Below, one piece after another: positions 53,031-64,000 of a DNA stretch of 64,000 bases; within the stretch, counting starts at the first letter, position 1, and each line of letters begins with the position of its first letter. The notes beneath the pieces are model-generated. The model searched no databases. It was not told the origin of the DNA and was given only the letters and a program-made list of their open reading frames with translations. Both the position numbers and the translations under genes were made by a program. Source of the DNA: Ramazzottius varieornatus. Its lineage: Eukaryota; Tardigrada; Eutardigrada; Parachela; Ramazzottiidae. The stretch is from NCBI GenBank assembly GCA_001949185.1, contig BDGG01000005.1, positions 1,973,249-2,037,248 of the forward strand, read 5' to 3'.

Positions 53031-54345
53031 TCAGAGATTTTTCATGCGCGACATCAGCTCTTCTAAAGTTTCACCACTCTGTATCGGTTGAGCATTCGAG
53101 TTTCCAGCTTCTTGTCCAGAACTTTGAGTTTTCTTATACTCTGTTCTCAGTCCATGAGTTACTTCCGTGTCGTCTGCCAAATCACCGGCGGAAGTTTCGT
53201 CCACGATCTCGATCCCAAAGTTCTCCTCATGCACTGGAGCTTTACCATCCTCTTCGCTGGACATGAAATCCAACTGCATATACACTGGGTTCTTCTGGAA
53301 CTCTTTCTGACGCTTGACGCATTCTTTATCGTCGCATGTAACGTTCGGTTTCATCTCCCAGGTTGGGAAGAAGTCTTCGAGTGCCGAGTAGCCGAGGTAC
53401 ATGGACACTTTGCCGAACTGCAGAAGGTATTTCAGGGCGTTCTGTACCAAGACACCGGAAACGATACCCATGGTGGTCGGAAGACTTGCTGCACAAACTC
53501 CTTCTCGCTTTAACGTTCGTTCGTCGATCTTGGAAGCGACGATCAGTGGAGGTGCACAGGCGAAGCACGCCGATTGTCCTACAGATACGATTAGTGCCCA
53601 CATTTCAACATTTCAAGCTCAATACGTTTCAATGCGAGGCAAGAAGGGTGAGTCGGCCAGCCGTCATATTTCGGCCGATCATGCATATTTTGTTGGTAAC
53701 CGATTACCGATCCACTCGCCATTCCCGACTCACAATAATGGCTTTGCCTTGCTTACCTGGAATGATAGTCTGGATATGTCCGCTGACAGCGTTCTCGCTA
53801 ACTCCCGACTCCATCCATATTTGACCAAGTTCATTACATGCGGTATTAATGGCCATCCTAGCTTCGAAGTTATCGACACAGCTTAGCACCAAATCCACAG
53901 GTTGTCCCGTGTTCAAGTGCCCATTCTTCATGCGATCCATGAAGAGGTCGAACTTGTCCATCAATGTGATATTCATGTTGTGCGTCTCTATCTGAACGTC
54001 CGGGTTGATGACGGACAGGGTAGATGCTGCAGCATCCACCTTGGACTGACCACTTTGGTCAGGCTGGAAGAACAACCTGTTCATGTTGGCGAGCTCAACC
54101 TTGTCGTAGTCGAACAGTATCAGTTTCCCTATTCCACAGCGGGTTAACATCTCGGACGCCACGCTGCCTACTCCGCCAACGCCAACGATCAGGACAGTCT
54201 TTTGTCGAATCTGCTCATAGTCCTTGACGATGCCCATCCGTTTTAGCGCCATCAATCGACTGTAAGGGTTGCTGTCTACCACGTCACCACTCATCGTCGC
54301 AATCTTCTGCCGTCCCGACCGACTGTTCGCTTGCGACTTCGACAT
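53031..54345 (-). CDS. UBA5: UFM1-activating E1 enzyme UBA5
   Basis: Exons (minus) 54345-53757 and 53578-53031; 378 residues. Activates UFM1 by adenylation and thioester formation for ER-associated ufmylation. Nucleotide-binding [20 protein letters not shown], then [39 protein letters not shown]; catalytic Cys in [12 protein letters not shown]. Zinc Cys pairs are in ACFACAPP and [11 protein letters not shown]-terminal NFGIEIVDE is the UFM1-interacting (LIR/UIR-type) motif, human EWGIELVSE. The C-terminal UFC1-binding segment [15 protein letters not shown] matches human SGESLEDLMAKMKNM. Complete. Divergent from CSE1L, with a 509-bp shared upstream region. Confidence 0.96.
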
Positions 54346-54854
54346 CCTGTATTCCCGTGAGCTCGTCCCGCTGATTTACGCTTCACCTGGAACACCAAGC
54401 AGAATGAGGTACGAAGTTTTATGGAGATTCAAGCAGATTCCTCGGTAAGAAAACAGAATATTTTGATTTTGAATTTTAGATGCCAAAATTTTCTGCTTAC
54501 GTTCCCCTGCCCCGGGCGGAAGAATGGGTGACCTGGGCTGTCCAGGGCCCAAGGTTCACCACGGCCCACGGGGCTTTCACCTTTGACGAAAGTGCGATTT
54601 GTGTTTCTTTTCAAAGTCTGGAGTTTCGGATGTCTGCCCGAATCTTTTCCTTGTACTCGTTTTCACCGACCGATCCCGATCCTACGTCTGCGGCTCTGCT
54701 GATGCGCTGGACGACATTGGCATCGGTTGATGTGGTAGTTGTGGTCCGGAACAAGGATCCCCCTGAGAGCGAAGCTGTGCGTTCGTCTTGTTGACGCTCC
54801 GTGCCAAGTCGCCTCGCCGGTTGCCACCGTTGACTCATCCCCAGTCACTTCACG
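54346..54854. promoter_or_regulatory. Divergent upstream region of UBA5 and CSE1L
   Basis: 509 bp between two start codons on opposite strands. No TATA box seen, as expected for housekeeping genes. A plus-strand frame at 54480-54794 is not supported. Confidence 0.5.
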
Positions 54855-57800
54855 ATGGCTAACTCTGGTGGAGATAATGGTTTGCTCGATCTTATCCGCT
54901 GTCTGGAAGCCACACTATCGCCAGAAAAGGATAAGCGGTTGGAAGGAGAACGTCTGCTGAAGCAGGGAGAACGATCACCACATTTCGGACTTCGCCTGCT
55001 CCAGATCATCGAAGGCAATGGAAATCAAGTCCAGCAGACTGTCCGACTGGCAGCTGCTGTGGCGCTGAAGAATTACTGCAGAAGATTCTGGCCGGTAAAT
55101 TACACATACATACCTTAATGGAATATCAAAGAGTAGACTAGACGAATGAGACGTTGTTAACCCTTTTAGACCGGCGCAGACAGTACCGAAGACTTCGAGA
55201 TTCCCGAAGAAGACAAGAGTACTCTTAAAGCCAATTTGGTGCCGCTGATGTTTCGATGTCCTGCCTTCGTTCAGAAAGTGGTGAGTTATTGCTTTGAAAG
55301 AGGTCGTTGGAACCTAGACTAACACACTAGACAAGATCTATTCCCCAGGTGGCGCACTCTGTCAGCCATCAACAATGAAAAGCTGCGCCACTTGCAAAAA
55401 TATCGTTGTCGAGTTTGTAGGTTGTTTACCACACTGCCTGTAAACCTTTGAAACGATTGTTTTATTTGGGGTTATTTCCACAGATTGGTGAAACGATTAA
55501 CGTTATCGCGTGGACGGACTTCCCCGCGAAATGGCCTCAGTTACTTCCTGATCTCACTTCCCGCTTCGTGTCCAATGACATTGACGCCATCCTCGGAGCG
55601 TTGCGGACAGCACACGGTCTATTCAAGCACTACCGAGACGCCTTTCAGTCGGAGGGTTTATGGAGGGAAATCAAGATTGTCCTGGACCAGTTTGCCGTTC
55701 CCTTCACTCAACTCTTCGTGGCAAGTCCTTCCACAATAGTTGTGATGCCAAAGCTACGAGTAGCTAACTTGAGTTCATTTTTACTGTTAGGCGACCTGGA
55801 ATCGGATCGGCGGTCTGGAGAAAGAAGCGCGTGACAGTACAGACCGAGCCAGAGCTAAAGAAGCCTTGGAGAATGCCTTTCAGATTCTACTGATGTGCTG
55901 CAAGATCTACTTTAGCCTAATATACCAAGAGCTACCACAGGTCTTTGTCGATCATCTAAGAGACTGGATGAACATGTTTCACACTCTGCTTGGCTATCAG
56001 AATGCTGATCTTCAAAGCGATGTAAGCACTTCTAATGACCTCATCGATATGTTGGCATCGCTGCATCGGGAAGTACCTTAGATATTTGTATCGTTGCTTC
56101 TTAGAACGACGAAGAGCCCGGCGTCCTCGGCAACATCAAGTCGCAGATATGCGCCATCCTGACTTTACTGGCCTTCAAGTACGACGAAGACTTTGAACCG
56201 CATATGGCCAGGTTTGTGGAAGCCGTTTGGAAGCTCATGTTGGGGGTCACCCAGCTGATGCAAGACGATTTGGTAAGCAGCCATTTTTCTACGGAATCGT
56301 ATTCAAGTCCGTGCCGAGCACGGTCTTGTCAGACCTTGAAAACTATCTTGGAGCACTCAGGCAGAATCACATAGAACGAAAACTAATGATAAGTTTGATT
56401 TTGTTTTTCAGCTGGCCTTCAACGCAATGGAATTTCTCAGCAAGGCTCTGGCGCAAAACAAGTGCAAGCCACTTTTCGAAGGCGAAGGCATCTTGGAGAA
56501 TATCTGCCAGAACATCATTGTCCCCAACATACAGTTTAGACGTAAGTTGCTCTTGCAGCAATTGGCTGTTTTCTCCTTCTTCAGATTCAGTTGTATTTGT
56601 TCAACAGAGTCAGACACGGAAATCTTCGAAGACAACCCCGAAGAGTTCATTCGTCGCGACATTGAAGGCTCCGACATCCACACCAGACGTCGCGCCGCAG
56701 CCGACATGGTGCGAGCCGCTGCCCGCTTTTTCGAAACCAGAGTGACCACGGTGCTGACAGGTTACATCCAGTTCCTGATCGAAGTATGCGAACCCCTTCG
56801 TAACAGTCGTCCTACCTAACGGAAATTTTATAGATTAAGGCAGGTTTTTTCTTGACAGGAATTCCAAAGAGACCCCATAAAGAAATGGAAGGAAAAGGAC
56901 AGCGCGATCTTCTTAACTTCGGCTTTGGCTGCCAAAGGAGCAACAGCAAGAGTAAGTGAAACATGCCAAAGTTAAGTCCTATATCACATTGAACCCAAAA
57001 TTCTCAGGCGTGAAATTGTTGATACTCAGGACCTGGGCAGACAGATGTGAAATTGACCGTTTTTAAAGTGGCGAAAGTTCCCAGCCATTGTCATTGAAAA
57101 GTGCGCCACTTGGAAAACATCTGGTCGAGTTTACCACTGGGCCTTTGCCAGGCTTCTACCCATCCTTAGCTCTAGCCAACTTGATCACTTTGTCTTGCAG
57201 CATGGCGCCGTCACGATCAACGAACTGGTTCCCGTCGTATCGTTCGCCACAGCTCATGTGATACCTCATCTGACATCAGATATCGCACCAGGTACCAGTT
57301 TTGACCGGAGTAGCTCTAAAACGTGACGCTTCTCAGAGTCGTAATTTGTCTCGAATAAGGTGCCAAAACCTGTACCCTGTGATAATTTCACTTGTTCGGC
57401 GCTGTTGTAGGAAACAAGCAACAGGCTGTGCTGGAAGCGGATTGCCTGAAATTCATCGTCACCTTCCGCGCGCATTTCCCCCGAGCAGCACTGATCGAAT
57501 GCTTCCCGGCCTTGGTCCGGAAGCTTGAGTCTCCCAACGCGGTGGTGCACACTTACGCTGCGCACTGTATCGAAAGGATCTTCACCACGCGAGACTTGAC
57601 CACTGGTGCCTTCGCACTCGCACCTTCCGACATTCAGCCACACCTCGGGGACCTCCTCACCAAACTGTTCACTGCAAGAAGGATCACGGCTTCGGAGAAA
57701 GAGAACCCGGGCGGCGTCTTGGAAGAGAACGAATACACAATGAAATGTAGGTTTCCCATTCAGCGATGAACGCGAGCGAAAGTACATTCATAACCGTGTT

Positions 57801-59933
57801 TTTTCTCAACAGGTATCATGCGGACGCTTTCGTACCTTCAGGATCAGATGCTACCATTCATCAACGCTGTCGTCAGCGGACTTCTTGACAGACTGCAGTT
57901 CGCGATCAAAGTGAGCTTTACCTGGCTTTGCTCGCTTTGCTTACTAAATTTCAAGCATGTTTCTATCTTAGAATCCTGGCCAGCCGAAATATGACCATTA
58001 CCTCTTCGAATCGATCGCTCTGTGTATCGGTATCAGCTGCAAGGCAAATCAGCAAGCTGTGGACCTTTTTGAGAAGGCCTTGTTTCCCCAGATCGAAATT
58101 GTCCTCAAGGACAACGTTGATGGTAGGTTGAAATGTTATTGGACTTGTGGGTACTCTTAATGATGAGTGTGCTTTTTATCTTTCAGCGTTCTTCCCATAC
58201 GTGTTCCAACTTCTGGCACAGATGCTCGAGTATCGAGCAGGGACGCAGATACCGCTCAACTACATGACTTTACTCAACCATCTTCTGACACCGGCATTGC
58301 TAGAGTTAGAAGGCAGTGTTTCTTCAGTAGTGAGACTCCTGGGAGCATTCTTTGAGGCCAATGCAGCGCAGATGACTGAAACATTAGTAAGCTTCAATTA
58401 CGATTACAAATATTATCATCTGGTACGCAGACGAATAATGTAGCTGTACTTTCACCCACCTGCATATGACTGCTTGTAGGCTTAACCAGGTTATACCTGT
58501 ATGCGCGTGGCGGACTGTTGTTTGCTTGTGTTGATTCTTTTCTATCTTTAGCCCACTGTCATGGGAATGGCTCAGCGATTGATCAGCTCGAAGAAGTACG
58601 ACCATGAAGGCTTCAATCTTCTCCGACCAGCAATCGACAAGATACCCACGTAAGTCATATGCTTACCATTTGGGAAACTGTCTGATATTGCGATTGCTCA
58701 CATTCTCCTTCACAGAGCTCAAATCCAACCTTTCTTGGGCGGGATCTTCAGGACATTTTTCACCCGATTGTCTCAGACGAAGACAGAGAAGTTTGTCAAG
58801 AGTAAGTATGACGTGGTGTCACTTCAAGGAATGTCGGATGCTGGTGGTAATGGACTTTGTCTGGACAGATCTCGTACCCTGTGTCTGCTTCTGTATACTT
58901 CGTCATGGCGCCGATACGGTGATCACCGTGGTCGAAGGGATACAGCCCGGGTAAGCCTCTTATCTCCTGACAGAGAGGAGTATAGTAAGACAGAAAATTT
59001 ACATTGTTTGTGTGCAGGATATTCGGAATGCTTGTGCAGAACGTGATGCTGAACGAGATGGGTAGAATTCAGAAAACGGCCTCGCGAAGACTGTGCTTCG
59101 TGGGAGGCACCATCTTACTGACAGAGGGAACACAGCTCTTCGGAGCCTACGAGCCACTTTGGTAAAGTACAGTGTGGTCTTTTGTGGTGCGAAGAACCAT
59201 AACTAGTATCTGTTTCTTCTGCAGGAATCCACTGCTTGAAAGGCTTGTGCGACTAGTCGAACTACCTCCGGAGAACGAGATCGTGGAAGACCTTCACATG
59301 TTTGGTAAGCTCACCTAAAACATGCATGAAGCTTAACTTTCCGGTTGGCGCTCCGAAAATCCGTTGTGTGATAATCAGTCACTGGCGGCAAATCAAAGCG
59401 CTAAATTAATTAGCTTTGCGTGCGTCCTTTTTTGCGAGTTCTCCTCGAGGAGAATTCGCTCGAGCGCATGTAAAGGACAGTACACGGCAGGAAGTTAAAC
59501 TGACCGTGAGGGAATCCCATTCACCTGCATACACTGAGTCGTGTATGTGGGCTAGTTCTTGGGTATGCAGGTGTTTACGACACCGAACTAAAAGCCTTCA
59601 GTCGGCGGCATTATTGAAATTGCATCGTTTGGTATCAGACGATACTCATACTTGATGCTCTGTGTCCTTGTTCTAGATCTGAGTAATGACGAAGTCGGAA
59701 CGGGAGGTGCCTTGCCTTTGCACGCCGCCAACCAGAACCAGCTCATCTTCGCTCGAAAGCCTGACCGCGACCCAACTGCTGACAAAGGAGACGTCAAGAT
59801 CTTCCTCGCACGGCAGCTCGCTGTCCTTTCTGCTGCACGACCAGGACAAGTCACCGCCAAGATCCAACAGAGCATTCCTGACGTCCAGGCATGCATCGGG
59901 AACTACTGTCGACAGGCGGGAGTCACGTTGTAG
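54855..59933 (+). CDS. CSE1L: Exportin-2 (importin-alpha re-exporter)
   Basis: Nineteen exons: 54855-55094, 55170-55280, 55484-55717, 55791-56021, 56105-56272, 56412-56541, 56608-56783, 56859-56951, 57201-57291, 57411-57746, 57813-57910, 57972-58122, 58187-58386, 58552-58649, 58716-58801, 58869-58950, 59018-59161, 59225-59304, 59677-59933. All are in phase, 1001 residues (human 971). HEAT-repeat karyopherin returning importin-alpha to the cytoplasm with RanGTP. The importin-beta N-terminal domain has RLLKQGERSPHFGLRLLQII and LAAAVALKNYCRRFWP. CSE1-specific stretches: FIRRDIEGSDIHTRRRAAAD (human YIRRDLEGSDIDTRRRAACD), AWTDFPAKWPQLLPDL, TVVEGIQPGIFGM. The C-terminus CPGRAA-like region appears as AARPGQVTAKIQQSIPD. 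Two introns carry family-1 foldbacks and two carry family-2 hairpins. Confidence 0.95.
55324..55419. repeat. Foldback element, family 1, copy 19
   Basis: CTAGACAAGATCTATTCCCC...AGGTGGCGCACTC / GCTGCGCCACTTGC...CGTTGTCGAGTTTG, CSE1L intron 2 (203 nt). Confidence 0.8.
57035..57130. repeat. Foldback element, family 1, copy 20
   Basis: AAAGTGGCGAAAGTTCCCAG...AAAGTGCGCCACTTGGAAAA, then CATCTGGTCGAGTTT. CSE1L intron 8. Confidence 0.7.
58458..58508. repeat. 50-nt hairpin, family 2, copy d
   Basis: Arms ACCTGCATAT and GTATGCGCGT, 31-nt loop, imperfect. CSE1L intron 58387-58551. Confidence 0.4.
59434..59459. repeat. 26-bp palindrome
   Basis: GCGAGTTCTCCTC/GAGGAGAATTCGC, one mismatched pair, centred on CTCGAG in the last CSE1L intron. 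GTCCTTT and AAAGGAC outside it also pair. Confidence 0.5.
59523..59572. repeat. 50-nt hairpin, family 2, copy e
   Basis: Perfect arms ACCTGCATAC and GTATGCAGGT with a 30-nt loop. CSE1L last intron 59305-59676. Confidence 0.65.
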
Positions 59934-60399
59934 ATTTTCTGTTGGGGAAAGTACCTCGTCTTTTTATAATTGTTGTATATAATGCATAGTTTGCTCCGTG
60001 CATCTGAAGTTCCATCGAGAGATCCTTTTTGCTTTCCGTAGCATGTTTTTCAGATTTTGATTTATCATCGGAAAATTGTTGCTAGTTACTCGTCAGTAGG
60101 CTTACATCACTGAACAATAAAGCCAAAAAGACAAGTTTGTAAAATTTTTGAACTTGAAACAACAGATTCTTTTCGACATGTCAAAGGGTCTTTCAGAAGA
60201 AGTGGTTAGTGTGGTCCGGGAAACACTGAAGAGCTTTCAGATAGAAGAACAGTGTACAAGGAAGAATGTACAGTAATTAAGCCTGGCTGTTTGCAATCAC
60301 AATTTATTCACGCTCAGAACTATGTTTCAACATTAAAATATGGACACCAGGACATATTACAGCAGAATTATTTCACCGGATCGCCGAAGCAGTGGGATG
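59934..60399. other. Convergent 3' flanks of CSE1L and BSDC1
   Basis: AATAAA at 60116 (AACAATAAAGCC) is a plausible poly(A) signal for CSE1L. Nothing else seen. Confidence 0.55.
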
Positions 60400-62249
60400 T
60401 TAGTCCGGCGTTGGCGTCTTCTCGTCCCTCGAGTTCGTTCCGGAAACTCCAACAGGGTCCTCGAAGTCCTGGTCCCAGTCCCCTATGCTGCTCGTTTTGC
60501 TACTGGATGACTCTGTGAAGCGATAACGTGAAAAGCTGAATCCCAAAGCCCTCTACAAAACCGGTATTGAAAGCTCAGCAAACAAACTCGACAAGATCGT
60601 TCTCCCAAGTGGCGCACACTTCCAGCCAATATCTCTGGAACATGCGCCACTTGGGTAAACGATCTGGTCCAGTTCGTCTGCCGTGTTCCCTTACTAACCT
60701 GTCTTGTGGTGCCCTGTGGACTTCCGAAGGGTGCCGGAGCTTGTATCGTCGTCAGGGGAAGAAGGTTCGCCATGCTCAACCATCACCAGATCGCCTACAT
60801 CGCGGTCCGACATGTGCTCAGGGTTGACCATCTGGAAGCTCTCGTTCGAAACCACACTGCAGACTTCGGAGGGGTCCAGTAACGAGCCCGGGTTAGTTGC
60901 ATCTGAACACAAACTGTCAATTGGACCCAGATGTAAAACACGTACCGCAATTTAGAATCATCAATCACGTACCGTCAAGCTCGTCGCCCCAGTCGAGATC
61001 GAGATCAGCAGGAGTTTGGTCGCCCGAAGCAACCGACCGAACGATCAGGGACTGGATCCGTCTTTCTTCCTTTTCCATCTGGTAAACCTGTGAAAGAAAC
61101 CTTACAAAACAACGCAACGAAAACCATTCAAATTAACAAACTTCGATAATAGCTAAAATCAGCCCTAAACAAACTCGTCAAGGTAGATTTTCCAAGTGAT
61201 GCACACTAACAACCAATAACACTGGGAGCGTGCGCCACTCTGGGAAAACAATCTGGCCAAGTTGTTTGGCGGGTCCTATTTCTCGCAGAAAATTTCTCGA
61301 AACACGTTTTCGGAGAATAAGGTAAAGAAAACTACTGTTACCCTATAGAAGTAACGTTGCCAAAATTCAGTGTGAGTAACGACAGACGGCACGAGTTTGT
61401 CGTAAGACTCTTGGACAGCGTCGACAGTGTCCAGTATTCTGTTCATCTCCACTCTATGTTTGTCGATATCGAATGTGATCAGCCACGCTTCGAACTCTTC
61501 CGGACGACCGGAAGGCTCTCTTTTGAAGGTGTTAATGTCCGTCTGAATGGCGGACAGCTTAGCTTGCGAGCGCGTTTGATGAGCAGCGACGGACAGCTCA
61601 CTTCCGGTTGTGGTTGTTTCGTCGAACATGGACAAGGAAGCGTTGATCGTCCCGAAGAAGGAAGAGATTCCGGACTTGACAACGCTTGCAGCTTTGTTAG
61701 CTTCTTCCAGCTACAGAAAGATACAACTAGAGATAGATGAATCCTTTAGTTTGAAATTTATAGAATATTTTTTCTACGGTGATTTTGTCTTTCAAGCTTT
61801 GTGTGGCATCATTCATGATGATGGCGGTATCCTTCTGCATAGTCTCCGTAAACTCCGTCAAGTCGCGCTTCATGAATTCGACCATGGCGGTAGACTGCGG
61901 GAGATCAGATTGTAATTAAGATAAACGGAGAAAAAACTTGACAGACTTGTTTGTTATATAACGTGGAACAGTTAGCGAACTAACCTTGCCAACAATGTCC
62001 GAAGTTGCCTTCTGCAAAAACGATCCCCAGGACCAACTTCCAGAACTGTTCCCGGAACCTGCAGCAACAGTAGTCTTTTGTTGAGCATCTGGATCGGGTT
62101 TGACCTCTGCAATAACGGGGTCATCTTTGTTCCTGCAATGAATCCACGAAGACGCATCAGTCACAAGCTTAATCCTAATGACTGCATAAAACCTACTTGG
62201 ACGAAACTGGAGATGCGTTCTCTGGTACTTCATTGGAGCCCTCCATCAT
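60400..62249 (-). CDS. BSDC1: BSD domain-containing protein 1 (BSDC1)
   Basis: Exons (minus) 62249-62197, 62132-61985, 61894-61778, 61710-61342, 61087-60973, 60902-60699, 60512-60400; 372 residues. An N-terminal helical part has GSWSWGSFLQKATSDI and VEFMKRDLTEFTETMQKDT (human LEFMKRDLTEFTQVVQHDT). The BSD domain contains RPEEFEAWLITFDIDKHRVE and LVPSVVTHTEFWQRYFYRV (human MVPAAVSHSEFWHRYFYKV), with the hallmark FW pair. An acidic Asp/Ser-rich tail includes DLDLDWGDELD and WDQDFEDPVG (human DWEKDFDLD). Family members have poorly defined roles, and I assign none. The start is the first of two adjacent ATGs. An upstream spliced leader exon is listed separately. Confidence 0.9.
60582..60680. repeat. 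Foldback element, family 1, copy 21 (best-preserved left arm)
   Basis: AAACTCGACAAGATCGTTCT, CCCAAGTGGCGCACACTTCC, loop AGCCAATATCTCTGGAAC, TGCGCCACTTGGGTAAACGA. BSDC1 intron 6 (186 nt). Confidence 0.9.
61165..61272. repeat. Foldback element, family 1, copy 22
   Basis: AAACTCGTCAAGGTAGATTT...AACCAATAACACTGGGAGCG...GCCACTCTGGGAAAACAATC. BSDC1 intron 4. Confidence 0.8.
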
Positions 62250-62374
62250 GGTCAATTCTGCAACAAAGAAGTAGTGTAGTTTAGCACGGAATACTCCCAT
62301 GTATACGAGGAGGATAATTACAGCGACAGCGGATTTCAAATTCCAAAACTTGAGATGCGTCAGCTGATCCTTAC

Positions 62375-62470
62375 GAGCGAAAGTTGATTGTTCCGTATGC
62401 CAAGACGCCTGATGACGACGAGCAGGAAGATCCCCAGTTTATCCTTGATACGACGAGGACCAGAAGGAAC
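62375..62470 (-). other. Probable 5' untranslated exon of BSDC1
   Basis: 96 nt bounded by a CCCCCACAG acceptor and a GTAAGG donor on the minus strand. An acceptor (TTGCAG) also precedes the BSDC1 start at 62264. All three frames joined to the BSDC1 exon fail to continue in frame, so it is a leader exon, or an exon of another gene. Confidence 0.45.
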
Positions 62471-63044
62471 CTGTGGGGGAAAGTAGTTCAGAGTTGAGAG
62501 TACGTTCAAGGGGTTCCGAATGGCAACTTCTGAAGTGTAAACACTGGCAGTCTGACAACGCTTTGTTCATGACATGACAATCATGACAGGACACTCACAC
62601 ATGTCAGCTGACTTCCGTCTTGGCCTTACATACGCATGTCCAAATTACCAACTGGCTCAAATCTCTACGGAAAATCAAATTCGGTATTCCGGCCTACCAA
62701 CAGTGGAAAGCCCACGACGACGACGACGTTATCACTTCGTAACCTTTGTTGTATATATGAGTGCCACAAGTTTGTCAACATCAACTAGATCATCTCATCC
62801 GTTGTGCGGGGCGCCTGAAGATCATCGAAAGCTCGGCTGAAAAGACCTGAGGAAACAACTGGACGTCCTTATCCATCGGAAACCAACCTTTCGTTGTATC
62901 ATAATCCTCAGCCGTGTTACATATATATCAGTTTCTACTCTTACTGTGTACTCAACGGGTCGTCCTGGTGTTTCCTCGAGGACTATAAACGGAAGTGAAA
63001 GAGGACGGTGGGACCATCTAGACGCTGTGGCAAGATAGTCTACC

Positions 63045-64000
63045 ATGGCCTTCTCCACCACACGGTCAAAGACGAAGAAGTCCGCTGGAGCAAATGGAAA
63101 AGAAAACGATGCACAGAGCTCTGTTATGCAGCAATTGCTGGATCACTCCTCAGAATCAGAACACTGCCAGCCTTCCGTCAATCTAGAATCACTAGACGAA
63201 TATGGATTTCCTCAAGGAACGGTTGTACAGGCATACCAATATTCCTCCCCGAGACACCATATCGGTAAATATAATGTATATTATACTGTTCTGCTAACTG
63301 AGTGCTTCTATCGTATAACTATGTTGTTTCTTCGAATTTTAGATAGCGATGCTTCCTATGATGAAACGAAAAAGCTCACGATATGCCCCGACTCAGTTCC
63401 CAGCGGTATCTCTCCGTTTGATGCCGTCAACTATCCGCAAGCCAAGTTGTCGACTACGAACAGGCCGAACCTTCAAAATGACCAAAACCTTCCTCGTGCA
63501 CCTCCCCAGTATGCTACTCTGTCCAACGCGACCTCACGGGGGTTTTATCCTTCCAGCTCCCGTGGTACACCTCAAGCATCTTACTCTCGCGGGAATGGGG
63601 GACCTTCTCCACGTGGCATAAAGCAGTATTCGCTCAGCAATAAGGCACTTCCGCCCAAGTTTCCTTCGCAGTATTCAAGACTCTCGCCTCAGTCTCAGCT
63701 GGGCTGTGATACAGTGTCGCCTCTAGGTACCGTAATGACATCTTCATTCTTCACAATACAGCACCGCAGTAGGATTTCGGTGTGAGATTTTTCGTCCTTT
63801 CAGCTGTGAATGTCCCCAAGATGCAGACGCCTCCTGCTCCCGCACGGAGAACTCCAAAACCTGTACGAAGTGTTTTCGTGCATAATATGACATACACGTG
63901 CATAATATGACATGCTCAAGTATCAGCTTATGTATGACTTTTGTCTTTGTTGACAGTGCTTCGAAGCATATGTTGGTGTCGAGAGGAAGGATGCCGGACT
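63045..64000 (+). CDS. Unrecognised Pro/Ser/Gln-rich protein, 3' end outside window
   Basis: Exons 63045-63264, 63343-63726, 63804-63862, 63957-64000+ in phase. It starts MAFSTTRSKTKKSAGANGKE. The visible ~235 residues are low in hydrophobic content and rich in Ser, Pro, Tyr and Arg (PSSSRGTPQASYSRGNGGPS, RGIKQYSLSNKALPPKF, QTPPAPARRTPKP), so probably disordered. The last piece, CFEAYVGVERKDAG, may begin a folded domain. PPAPARRTP could be an SH3-binding site. No family recognised. It diverges from BSDC1. Confidence 0.6.
63877..63914. repeat. 20-bp tandem duplication
   Basis: CGTGCATAATATGACATACA followed by a second copy differing at the end, in intron 63863-63956. Confidence 0.8.

Overview
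The window is nuclear DNA of a small, compact animal genome. The genes are spliced, with GT-AG and a few GC-AG introns mostly of 50-300 nt. Nearly all recognisable proteins are conserved animal ones: a conventional PKC with its C2 domain, Rab18, PEX19, RILP-like, SETD8/PR-Set7, UBA5, CSE1L, BSDC1 and RSPH10B. A tRNA-Trp and a 5S rRNA gene are also present. The overall look (intron size, gene spacing, horizontally-acquired-looking enzymes) suggests an ecdysozoan micro-invertebrate such as a tardigrade. That is inference, because no diagnostic marker lies in the window.

Layout. 1-8.0 kb: protein kinase C, 5' end missing, with two candidate alternative last exons. 8.9-9.4 kb: a secreted Gly-rich protein. 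10.0-12.3 kb: a membrane-anchored JmjC (JMJD8-like) protein with a C-terminal TPR region. 11.9-13.3 kb: one arm of a 1.48-kb inverted duplication whose partner is at 47.4-48.9 kb; a 711-bp Helitron remnant abuts the first arm. 14.2-18.0 kb (minus): an F-box-like protein and a divergent annexin. 19.0-22.1 kb: Rab18 and PEX19, divergently transcribed. 22.4-24.3 kb (minus): a multi-pass membrane protein. 24.3-27.7 kb: a gene-poor stretch with a TIR element. 27.7-32.8 kb: the MORN-repeat radial-spoke protein RSPH10B. 33.3-44.1 kb: four tandem UDP-glycosyltransferases of plant/bacterial type, with a 5S rRNA gene between copies 2 and 3. 44.7-46.8 kb (minus): RILPL. 48.4-49.5 kb: broken TPR and Hsp90 fragments. 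50.1-52.1 kb (minus): SETD8. 52.6 kb: tRNA-Trp. 53.0-54.3 kb (minus): UBA5. 54.9-59.9 kb: CSE1L. 60.4-62.2 kb (minus): BSDC1. 63.0 kb to the end: an unrecognised proline/serine-rich protein.

The most unusual content is of three kinds. First, the UGT cluster: cytosolic-looking enzymes with an HCGWNS PSPG box and no signal peptide or C-terminal membrane anchor, unlike animal ER UGTs. Second, a ~100-bp foldback (hairpin) element present at 22 loci in 64 kb, 19 of them inside introns, with a second unrelated 50-nt hairpin family beside it. Third, an inverted duplication in which one arm supplies the empty site for a Helitron insertion (A^T target, TC...CTAG ends).

Exon coordinates were read by eye. 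For every multi-exon gene reported the reading frame was checked to stay open and in phase across all junctions, but no transcript data were available.
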